Position numbers and translations under genes: made by a program. 64,000 nucleotides of DNA, taken from Bufo bufo. Taxonomy: Eukaryota; Chordata; Amphibia; Anura; Bufonidae. Numbering within the stretch: position 1 is the first letter of the stretch; the number at the start of each line of letters is the position of its first letter. A model generated the notes under the pieces. It was not told the origin of the DNA. It did not search any database and saw only the letters and a program-made list of their open reading frames with translations. The stretch is taken from NCBI RefSeq assembly GCF_905171765.1, contig NC_053391.1, forward strand, positions 109,714,644 to 109,778,643, read 5' to 3'. Below are positions 56,317-64,000 of this stretch, one piece after another.

Positions 56317-57963
56317 CAGTCAGGTCCATTAATATTGGGACATTAAAACAATTCTAACATTTCTGGCTCTATACACCACCACAATGGATTTGAAATAAAA
56401 CAAACAAGATGTTCTTTAACTGCAGACTGTCAGCTTTAATTTGAGGGTATTTACATCCAAATCAGGTGAACGGTGTAGGAATTACAACAGTTTGCATATG
56501 TGCCTTCCACTTGTTAAGGGACCAAAAGTAATGGGACAAATGGCTTCTCAGCTGTTCCATGGCCAGGTGTGTGTTATTCCCTCATTATCCCAATTACAAT
56601 GAGCAGATAAAAGGTCCAGAGTTCATTTCCAGTCTGCTATTTCCATTTGGAATCTGTTGCTCTCAACTCTCAAGATGAGATACAAAGAGCTGTCACTATC
56701 AGTGAAGCAAGCCATCATTAGGCTGAAAAAACAAAACAAACCCATCAGAGAGATAGCAAAAACATTAGGCGTGGCCAAAACAACTGTTTGGAACATTCTT
56801 AAAAAGAAGGAATGCACCGGTGAGATCAGCAACACCAAAAGACCTGGAAGACCAAGGAAAACAACTGTGATGGATGACCGAAGAATTCTTTCCCTGGTGA
56901 AGAAAACACCCTTCACAACAGTTGGCCAGATCAAGAACACTCTCCAGGAGGTAGGTTTATGTGTATCAAAGTCAACAACAAGAGAAGACTTCACCAGAGT
57001 GAATACAGAGGGTTCACCACAAGATGTAAACCATTGGTGAGCCTCAAAAACAGGAAGGCCAGATTAGAGTTTTCCCAACGACATCTAAAAAAGCCTTCAC
57101 GGTTCTGGAACAACATCCTATGGACAGATGAGACCAAGATCAACTTGTACTAGAGTGATGGGAAGATAAGAGTATGGAGAAGGAAAGGAACTGCTCATGA
57201 TCCTAAGCATACCACCTCATCAGTGAAGCATGGTGGTGGTAGTGTCATGGCGTGGGCATGTATGGCTGCCAATGGAACTGGTTCTCTTGTATTTATTGAT
57301 GATGTGACTGCTAACAAAAGCAGCAGGATGAATTCTGAAGTGTTTTGGACAATATTATCTGCTCATATTCAGCCAAATGCTTCAGAACTCATTGGACGGC
57401 TCTTCAGAGTGCAGATGGACAATGACCCAAAGCATACTGCAAAAGCAACCAAAGAGTTTTTTAAGAGAAAGAAGTGGACTGTTATGCAATGGCCAAGTCA
57501 ATCACCTGACCTGAATCCGATTGAGCATGCATTTCACTTGCTGAAGACAAACTGAAGGGAAAATGCCCCAAGAACAAGCAGGAACTGAAGACAGTTGCAG
57601 TAGAGGCCTGGCAGAGCATCACCAGGGATGAAACCCAGCGTCTGGTGATGTCTATGCATTCCAGACTTCAGGCTCTGATTGACTGCAAAGGATTTGCAAC
57701 CAAGTATTAAAAAGTGAAAGTTTGATTTATGATTATTATTCTGTCCCATCACTTTTGGTCCCGTAACAAGTGGGAGGCACATATGCAAACTGTTGTAATT
57801 CCTACACCGTTCAGCTGATTTGGATGTAAATAGCCTCAAATTAAAGCTGACAGTCTGCAGGTAAAGCACATCTTGTTTGTTTCATTTTAAATCCAGTGTG
57901 GTGGTGTATAGAGCCAAAAATGCTAGAATTGTGTCCATGTCCCAATATTTATGGACCTGACTG
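56317..57963 (+). mobile_element. Tc1-like transposon with 222-bp terminal inverted repeats
   Basis: A 1647-bp element with TA on each side (56315-56316 and 57964-57965). Both ends read CAGTCAGGTCCAT inward, and 56317-56538 is about 90% identical to the complement of 57742-57963. It carries a full-length but broken transposase. Confidence 0.95.
56657..57710 (+). pseudogene. Tc1-type DD34E transposase, inactivated
   Basis: N-terminal paired-type helix-turn-helix (LSLSVKQAIIRLKKQNKPIR ... GVAKTTVWNIL), a GRPRKT linker, then the catalytic region: WTDE, MDNDPKHTA and PDLNPIEH. There are 34 residues between the D of MDND and the E of PIE, the Tc1 signature. Three lesions are visible: a frame change near 56980, a TAG at about 57151 after TKINLY, and a one-base frame change near 57548. 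Beyond that the normal C-terminus (ending GFATKY) continues to the TAA at 57710. It would have acted as the cut-and-paste enzyme of this element and cannot do so now. Confidence 0.93.
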
Positions 57964-58169
57964 TACATTGGGTAGTGGATGGAGCTGGTGAAGTGAATGG
58001 GAGCAGCGCTCCAGTAATCGGCCTTATCTGCTATACAATGCACCGACGAGTACAACGCCAGAGCAATAGGATAACAGCAGATCAGAGGGACTGCGGGGTG
58101 ATGAACCCCATCAATCTGATATGGATGCAGCTTTTGCTACTGGAAACAGTCAATAAGCTTGTTGTCGGA

Positions 58170-59110
58170 CATCCTAATACCTTAACGGAGCTCCTACAGT
58201 AGGAGACCACGTCCTACATTTTATTACTGTGTCTTGCCACAACCCTGTGCTGAAAGGCTTTCCCTCTCCACTCTTTGGTGCTAATCCTATGCTTTATTTT
58301 TAGGTACGTATATAATAATTTCAATAAAATATTATTATATAGGAAACCTTAACGTTAGTCTATGGCAGGGGTGCACAATCTTTTCTGGGTGGGGGCCACA
58401 TTGTAAGACTGAACCAACTCCAAGGGCTGCAAAATAAAAAGTAAAGGGGTATTACCAACTGAAGCACTGTATGTATGGCGCATCGGACATTAATGGTATA
58501 TACTGTATCAGGACAAGACGTCGCCATACATGTCCGTTACCCCCGGTGGATGGTGTGCTTAGGATTTCTACCACACGTGGGAACGAGCACCAGGTCAGGA
58601 AATGGTCAGGGCTATGCTAAATGTCCGCTCCTGTCGATCTTCCTTCACTTGCAGGGACAACCCCCTGCTTTGTAAAACTCCATTAAGGGTTCCTACACAT
58701 AGGAATTTGTTGTAGTGTTTAGCTTTTTTACCACTAAAAAAAAAAGTGTATGGTGTTTTTTGCGGCCCCCCTTCCCCCAGAACAAATGCTTGAATTTTCT
58801 TTTTGGTCCGGCCTTTTTCCCCCCAATAGTAAGTAGGTGGGAAAAAAAAACCCCACTCTAGCTTTATTAAAAAAACAAAACACAGAGAAGCCTCCAAACA
58901 GGAAGAGAAAAATACTTGTGTCCTACATATTCTAACCTCTGGAGCTGCTGTTTTTGCAACAAAGTTAATTATATATTTTTTTTCCTTTGGCCTTTTTGAT
59001 GGGTTTAGTGTTTAGGCAAAAAAAAAAAAAAAAACACACCAGCTCCAGATGTTGCATAGAAGTGTATCACAGCGTGCTCTGGGTTGCATTGTGCTGTAGA
59101 CTTTCCTATA
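58170..59110. other. No recognised gene; repeat fragments
   Basis: 58365-58445 resembles one end of a hAT (caggggtgcacaatcttttctggg). Poly-A and poly-T tracts lie at 58735-58745 and 59018-59034. No matching hAT end was found. Confidence 0.4.
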
Positions 59111-59113
59111 GGG

Positions 59114-59242
59114 CAAGGATCAGCAACCTTCGGCACTCCAGCAGCTATGAAACTACAACTCCCAGCATGCAAACTTACTCGGCTCTTTTTGTAATGCCCA
59201 CAGAAGTGAAAGGAGGATTCTAGGAACTGTTGCCGATTCCTG
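59114..59242. mobile_element. hAT-type MITE with near-perfect 8-bp duplication
   Basis: Ends caaggatcagcaaccttcgg and gttgccgattcctg; flanked by CTATAGGG and CTCTAGGG (7 of 8). Contains acaactcccagcatgc, like the element at 8506. Confidence 0.65.
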
Positions 59243-59456
59243 CTCTAGGGGGAAAAAAAAGCCTAGTGACAAAAAAAAAAAGTCAACCTTGAAAAGAGCT
59301 GGTTTAAAAAAAAAATTGCCAGAATTTCCTGCCAGGAAATGTCACCAGATTCCTTCCCGTGTCCCTCATTACAATCCACTACATTTTACTCAGACTTCTG
59401 CGGTTAATGGAAAGAATTTCCGTAAAGCACGATTCCCACAGCAAGAGCTTCTCGTA

Positions 59457-59740
59457 AGGGTACTTTCACACTAGCGTTATTCTTTTCCGGCACTGATTTT
59501 CGTCCCAGGGGCTCAATACCGGAAAAGAACTGATCAGTTTTATCCTAATGCATTCTGAATGGTGAGCAATCTATTCAGGATGCATCAGGATGTCTTCAAT
59601 GAGAAAAAAATAATGCCGGATCGGTTTTTCCGGATGACACCGGAGAGAGAGATCCGTCTGACCAATGCCATCAGTTTGCCAGATCCAGCAGGCAGTTCCG
59701 ATGTGGAATCCTCTGCCACAAGTGTGAAAGTAGCCTAAGA
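59457..59740. mobile_element. GGGTACTTTCACACTAGCG MITE
   Basis: Ends agggtactttcacactagcg and caagtgtgaaagtagccta pair; aataccggaaaagaactgatcag inside matches 53305. Confidence 0.8.
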
Positions 59741-59895
59741 GCTCCCCCGTCTAGATCACTTGTAGTTCCATCCTCCTACGCGGGGGCACCCCCAGTCTGA
59801 CATGGTGTGGTCCAGGTTACATAACACCCGTGATGTGTGGACTGCAGAAATGGCCGAGGCTCTGAGGAGAAACTACATGTGAACTGTTATTTGCG

Positions 59896-60187
59896 TAAGG
59901 CTACATTCACACGACCGTATCAATAACTAGTCCGCATCCGTTCCGCAATTTTGCGGAATGGGTGCGGACCCATTCATTTCTATGGGGCAACAAAAGTTGC
60001 TCCGTGCCGTGGCCCCGCAAAAAAAAAATAGAACATGTCCTATTTTTATCCGCAATTGCGGACAAGAATAGGCATTTTCTATGATAGCCGCGGCATGTGC
60101 GGTCCACAAATTGCGGAACCCACATGGGCCAGTATCCGTGTTTTGCGGATCCGCAAAACACAACGTGTTCGTGTGAATGTAGCCTAA
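59896..60187. mobile_element. GGCTACATTCACACGACCG MITE
   Basis: Ends aaggctacattcacacgaccgt and gttcgtgtgaatgtagcctaa pair; inner ttatccgcaattgcggacaa hairpin. Confidence 0.85.
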
Positions 60188-60249
60188 GGAGGGATAGTAT
60201 AGGAGGAGCTGAAGGCCATGGGCATGAAAGCAATCTGTGGGGATGGTAA

Positions 60250-60400
60250 GGTTGTCTTCACACGTGGCAGATTTTGATGCAGAAAGGTCTGCGACTGAAA
60301 ATCATCTCCTGTCATCTGGATGGGGCTGCAGAAATCCATGTGCTTCAAATGAATGGAACTGACTCTGCCATGTGTGAAGGCGGGCTCATGGGAGAGGCAT
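60250..60400. repeat. Small TCACACGTGGCAGA foldback
   Basis: cttcacacgtggcagatttt and gaactgactctgccatgtgtgaag pair, with gcagaaa... segments inside. Confidence 0.65.
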
Positions 60401-60654
60401 ACTGTTCTGGGGTCAGTGAGGTCTGGATGTGATTGGGGTATATGGTGGGTGTCTGTACTTCTTCACAGTCACACAATCAAAAAGCAGGTCAATCAGAACC
60501 AACCTATGATCCTACTGCCCCTGTAAGGCAGACACCAATTATTTCTTAAAAAAAGATCCAGGAAGTGATAAACTACATTTATTATGGCAACTGAAAACTG
60601 GGGCACAAAAAGGCAAGCTGGGGGCCACACAGTCTTACAAAATCTAAATTACTG

Positions 60655-60920
60655 GTTTTGGACAGTAACGTCACAAGTGTATTCAGTCTGGGAAACGCAC
60701 TCTATGTGGGAGCTGTATTTCCCGGACTGAATACTGAAGTGAACGCGCAGCATCATAATGATTTATGATGCTGTGAATTCTGGTCTCACCAATGGACTAC
60801 TGAACTGTAGTCACCCCTTTATGTGAGAAAAGTTCAGTAGACTTGCGGTAAGAATGGAATTCACAGCATCATAAATCAGAGGAGCAGTCTGGGAAATACG
60901 CCTCCCATGTACTGGAAAAA
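60655..60920. repeat. Imperfect foldback around 60790
   Basis: gcatcataatgatttatgatgc and ggaattcacagcatcataaat are in inverted arrangement, as are cagtctgggaaa and tttcccggactga. No terminal signature was found. Confidence 0.55.
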
Positions 60921-61224
60921 CGTGTTTACCATGCAGTGGAAAAGGGGTTTTCGTTTAGGACAGAAATTCCCATAAGAATTGTGGTGCAATATTGGTGTTA
61001 AATGTTGCACATTAGCCACATCACTTTTTCCTGTAAGACGAGTCCCCTTGTTGACTAGGCACGGATCATTTTTCTAAACCTAGATGCACCAAATTGCGCC
61101 ATATTTTGCAGACAAAAATATTAAGTTTGTGTGCACGAGACCTTAAATGTATGAATTACACATCTATATATCAATCTGCTCAGCTCCTCCTGCTCTTGCA
61201 CCATTTCATGGTGACGAGGTCTCT

Positions 61225-61483
61225 TTACGGTCCATTCACACGTCCGTAGTGCATTACACCCGGCCGGCACCCGCCATAGAACTGCCTATTCTTGTCCGCA
61301 ATTGCGGACAAGAATAGGACATGTTCTATTTTTTTTTTTTTTCCGGAGCCGCGGACCGGAGGTTCGGATGCAGACAGCACACTGTGTGCTGTCTGCATCC
61401 ATTCTTGCCCCATAGAGAATGAATGGGTCCACAATTTGCAGAACGGGTGCAGACAAATTCACGGACGTGTGAATGGACCCTTA
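61225..61483. mobile_element. GGTCCATTCACACGTCCGT MITE downstream of TXNDC17
   Basis: Ends cggtccattcacacgtccgt and acggacgtgtgaatggacccttaa pair; inner ttcttgtccgcaattgcggacaagaa hairpin. It may lie in the TXNDC17 3' UTR or just beyond it. Confidence 0.85.
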
Positions 61484-61724
61484 AGGTGTCGAAATCGGGA
61501 GTGAAAACCAGGCAGCCATCACTAGAAACCGGTTTAATTGAATTTGAGGAGATCATTTTAGACCTACAGGCCTGAAATATGACCAGTTTAGGAATGTGAA
61601 AACGCCATTGTCAGTCTTCATTCTGAACAATGGTCGATCTGGATGAACACTCGTCAACCTCCTTCTGCCTCTGATCTTCCAGTGTAGGTGGAGAGTGAAT
61701 GTAAAAGGCACCGTCCAAGGATGG

Positions 61725-61793
61725 TTAATCTTCGGAGAAGAGCATCTGGACCAGATCAGACTTCAGGCACTCATCTTCTGTGAGTTTCTGTGG
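61725..61793 (-). CDS. txndc17: TXNDC17 last coding exon
   Basis: 69 nt, 22 codons plus stop, after acceptor ctttacag. It encodes PQKLTEDECLKSDLVQMLFS and ED before TAA. The phase-0 junction with the previous exon recreates the family's GTPQKL. Confidence 0.93.
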   Translation of the reverse strand, partial: PQKLTEDECLKSDLVQMLFSED

Positions 61794-62153
61794 CTGTAAA
61801 GTAGACATAAAGAAGGTTTTTTTCATATAACCTTAGGCTGCTAATCTCAAGGCCCATGTTGAGAATTCCTAAATTTCCATTCAATGTTTGAACTGTGTAA
61901 AAATGGGTCTGACTAGTGACTGGAGAACGTCCGATTACAGAATGTCTTCTAGGAGGTGGAAATACTGTTATGTAGCAGGTAACTTGCGGGCTGGCCAACT
62001 GCTGTAACCGTGCTCATCTCTAGTCAAAAGCGGCTTCCATGTGAAGGCTACGTATAACGTCTGTTCTGAAGACTTACCGTTCCTGCCTTCAGAAGAGTGG
62101 GGACCCCCTTCAGCTTTAAAATTCTTTTGAATTCATTGTTTGGGTCTTTCCAG
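61725..62153 (-). CDS. txndc17: TXNDC17 (TRP14), last two coding exons; 5' end not in window
   Basis: Join 62153-62078 and 61793-61725 on the minus strand, with GT/AG sites and stop TAA at 61727-61725. The 47 complete codons read WKDPNNEFKRILKLKGVPTL ... TPQKLTEDECLKSDLVQM LFSED, closely following the C-terminal part of the 123-residue human protein. TXNDC17 is a cytosolic 14-kDa thioredoxin-fold disulfide reductase. The visible part includes the GVPTL turn with the cis-proline that faces the active site. The WCxxC motif lies in the missing upstream exons. No matching exon was recognised between 62154 and 64000, so intron 2 probably runs past the window end. Confidence 0.93.
62078..62153 (-). 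CDS. txndc17: TXNDC17 penultimate exon
   Basis: 76 nt between acceptor tttgcag and donor ACG|GTAAGT. One base completes the previous codon (predicted Tyr), then 25 codons WKDPNNEFKRILKLKGVPTL LKAGT. Confidence 0.93.
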
Positions 62154-62763
62154 CTGCAAAACAAAATGCAATACAGATGAACATGGCTCCGCGCTGTCAA
62201 CCCAAGCACAGATATACCAGGACTGGTGACAGGAGACCCATGGCCATAGTTCTTTCCATTTAGAAAAGCTCCAACATGAGAAATCCCTTCAATCTATTCA
62301 CTATGAACTGTCATTAGAATAGTTTAAGTCACATTCATTTACACAGTTGTTATACTAAAGTACAGTGAAACCTCTCCGGAAGGCCACGGCGACCCCTTTG
62401 TGAAGACCACCCCTGAACTAGACAAGAGTTGTCTGTGATGACACTTTAATTTCCTTTATCTCCAATGTATCCTTGAGAGGACCACATTTTCACCACAATT
62501 TTAAATGGCACATGATCAGTGCCCGCTGTGTCAGCAGCAGTCGCCGGCTATAATATACAGCCGATGTAATGACTGGGATCCAAAATGAGTCCGATCCAAT
62601 CTCTTTATCTCCTTAGAAGCCACAGTCAATAGCGACTGCTGAATCTAGATGGTTAGACAGGTGGAGAGACTCCCACAGTCACCTCAGCAGCACCTATGGA
62701 TTGCCATGGCACCCGGAGATCTAATAAAAGCCCCCCGTTGGACTGCCGTGTCTATGTGCCTAT

Positions 62764-63236
62764 TAGGCCTCCTGCACACTACCGTTTTTTTCCCCGTTTA
62801 CTGGCCGTTTTTTGCGTTCCATATACGGAACTTAAGCTCATACTGAATGCACAGCCTAATAGATTTCCTGTCAGTTTATTACTAACAAGCAAGAACAAAA
62901 ATGAAAACCTGCATTGTATGGCTGCAATCATAATGACCCATATAACAAACATGTGAATAACACAAAAAACTGTAGCATTGGTTTTTTCCCCCCAGACCCC
63001 ACCACAAAAATAATTGTCTGTATAAAAAAAAACAAAAAAAAAAAACAACAAGCCCACATATGGTTACTTGAATGCAGCAACATAAAGAAATGTTCTCCCG
63101 AACGGATCCCATTATAGACAATAGCTCCATCCTGTCACTAATGTGCGGACACTGGCACATTCCATTATTTTTGTTCTTCTGCAACGGAACAGAAGAACGA
63201 AAATAATGGCGCTGATGTGAAAGTGCCCTAACATGT
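62764..63236. repeat. Eroded MITE pieces in the TXNDC17 intron
   Basis: ttaggcctcctgcacactaccg begins a MITE that breaks off at about 62830. gatgtgaaagtgccctaa at 63215-63232 ends another. A/C-rich tracts lie between. Confidence 0.4.
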
Positions 63237-63283
63237 TATTTAAACCACCCCATGAACAACGTAAAAAAAAAATGCTGCATATG

Positions 63284-63620
63284 GCTACATGCACACGACC
63301 GTAGTGTGTTTTGCGGTCTGCAAATCGCGCATCCGTAAAACACGGATGGCATCTGTGCGCGTTCTGCAATTTTTTTCGGAACGGCACGGACAGCCTTTAA
63401 TATAACTGCCTATTCTTGTCCGCAAAGCGCGGACAAGAATAGGGCAGGTTATATTTTTTTTTTTTGCGGGGCCACGGAACGGAGCAAGGGATGCGGACAG
63501 TACACGGAGTGCTGTCTGCATCTTTTGCGGCCTCGTTGAAGTGAATGGGTCCGCACCCGAACCGCCAAAACTGCGGCTCGGATGTGAACCAAAACAACGG
63601 CCGTGTGCATGAGGCCTATA
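63284..63620. mobile_element. GGCTACATGCACACGACCG MITE
   Basis: Ends atggctacatgcacacgaccgt and cggccgtgtgcatgaggcct pair; inner ttcttgtccgcaaagcgcggacaagaa hairpin. Confidence 0.85.
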
Positions 63621-63849
63621 CGTAATTGTTTTTTTTCCTATTCGCCACTGACCCCCAAAAAATGTTAAAAGGTTACCGTAATCAGTAAGTCTCATGTACT
63701 CCCAAAAAATGGCACCAATGAAAACTACATCTCACACTGCAAAAAACAAGCCACAGCCTCATTTATGCCTGAAATCGGCCAGATCACCGCCGGACCTCAT
63801 GGCAGTCAGTGGGGATCCAGCACAGCCTGCCAGATCTCCTAACGGAGCC

Positions 63850-64000
63850 TTAGGCTAGGTCTACATGATGACATGTATAATTCGCGCCACAGATAGGGCA
63901 CCACTGCACTGCAACGCTTGTCGCGCGACAATTTTTATAATGATAGTATATGGTGTCGCAATGCGACCTACTGCGACGCAACAGTCACAGAAAAATCTAT
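63850..64000. mobile_element. Left part of a TAGGTCTACATGATGACATG MITE, cut by the window end
   Basis: ttaggctaggtctacatgatgac, then cgacaattttta and tgtcgcaatgcgacctactgcgacg, a style typical of frog MITEs. The right end is outside. Confidence 0.5.

Larger units (their letters stand above)
56189..58165. mobile_element. TTAAAGGGGTTGTCCACGA MITE, split by a Tc1 element
   Basis: The left part, 56189-56316, and right part, 57964-58150, carry gaatatcagatcggcggg and ccccatcaatctgatatgg. They are the inverted halves of one foldback. Confidence 0.6.

Noticed and set aside
62779..63184. Cysteine- and phenylalanine-rich frames on the minus strand upstream of TXNDC17
   Set aside because: I looked here for the missing TXNDC17 exons. 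The frames come from A/T-rich tracts and show neither WCxxC nor the expected splice phases.

Overview
The window is vertebrate genomic DNA, almost certainly from an anuran amphibian. It has three intron-containing protein-coding genes with consensus GT/AG splice sites. They lie in a background that is largely short palindromic DNA transposons (MITEs), hAT, Tc1 and TTAA-type elements, solo-LTR-like elements and minisatellites. The repeat style (foldbacks ending in GTGAAAGTAGCC or AACCTGTCAC, and foldbacks duplicating TTAA) matches frog genomes. No prokaryotic gene, rRNA, tRNA or CRISPR array was seen.

Genes. (1) Minus strand, 29162 to 2944: ten coding exons of a 535-residue coiled-coil protein of the ODAD1 (CCDC114)/CCDC63 outer-dynein-arm docking-complex family. 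All ten exons join in phase, and a poly(A) signal lies about 40 nt after the stop. A possible 5' UTR exon lies at 30555-30641. (2) Plus strand, 47129 to 54329: the complete four-exon MED31 (Mediator subunit 31, 130 aa), preceded by a housekeeping-type promoter with NRF1-, ETS-, CRE- and E-box-like motifs. (3) Minus strand, 62153 to 61725: the last two coding exons of TXNDC17 (thioredoxin-related TRP14). Its 5' exons, with the WCxxC active site, are not seen and probably lie beyond position 64000. MED31 and TXNDC17 converge tail to tail, as they do on human 17p13. The three genes are not a functional pathway: one is ciliary, one transcriptional, one a cytosolic oxidoreductase.

Repeat layout. 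1-1.7 kb: GC-rich hairpins, a 42-58 bp minisatellite and an internally deleted Tc1 copy. 2-30 kb: the ODAD1/CCDC63-like gene, its introns full of MITEs and two LTR-like insertions with 5-bp target duplications (3762-5195 and 18458-19478). 30.8-33.9 kb: a nest of a SPIN-like hAT with an 8-bp duplication, a second hAT with its own 8-bp duplication, and a near-perfect TTAA foldback. 34-38.8 kb: old low-complexity repeat DNA. 38.8-43.9 kb: one 5-kb TTAA-bounded element made of successive inverted repeats plus a tandem array of about eight units. 46.3-46.7 kb: a minisatellite just upstream of MED31. 55.1-58 kb: an 800-bp foldback and a Tc1 element with 222-bp inverted repeats and a broken transposase. 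58-64 kb: scattered MITEs around TXNDC17.

No new multi-gene system is visible. The more unusual signals are: TTAA elements repeatedly abutting at one shared TTAA; the expanded 5-kb element; the SPIN-like hAT; CRE, NRF1 and X-box motifs carried inside inverted repeats; and the unresolved paralogue identity and synteny of the docking-complex gene. All exon calls come from reading frames, splice sites and family resemblance recalled from memory; no database search was run.
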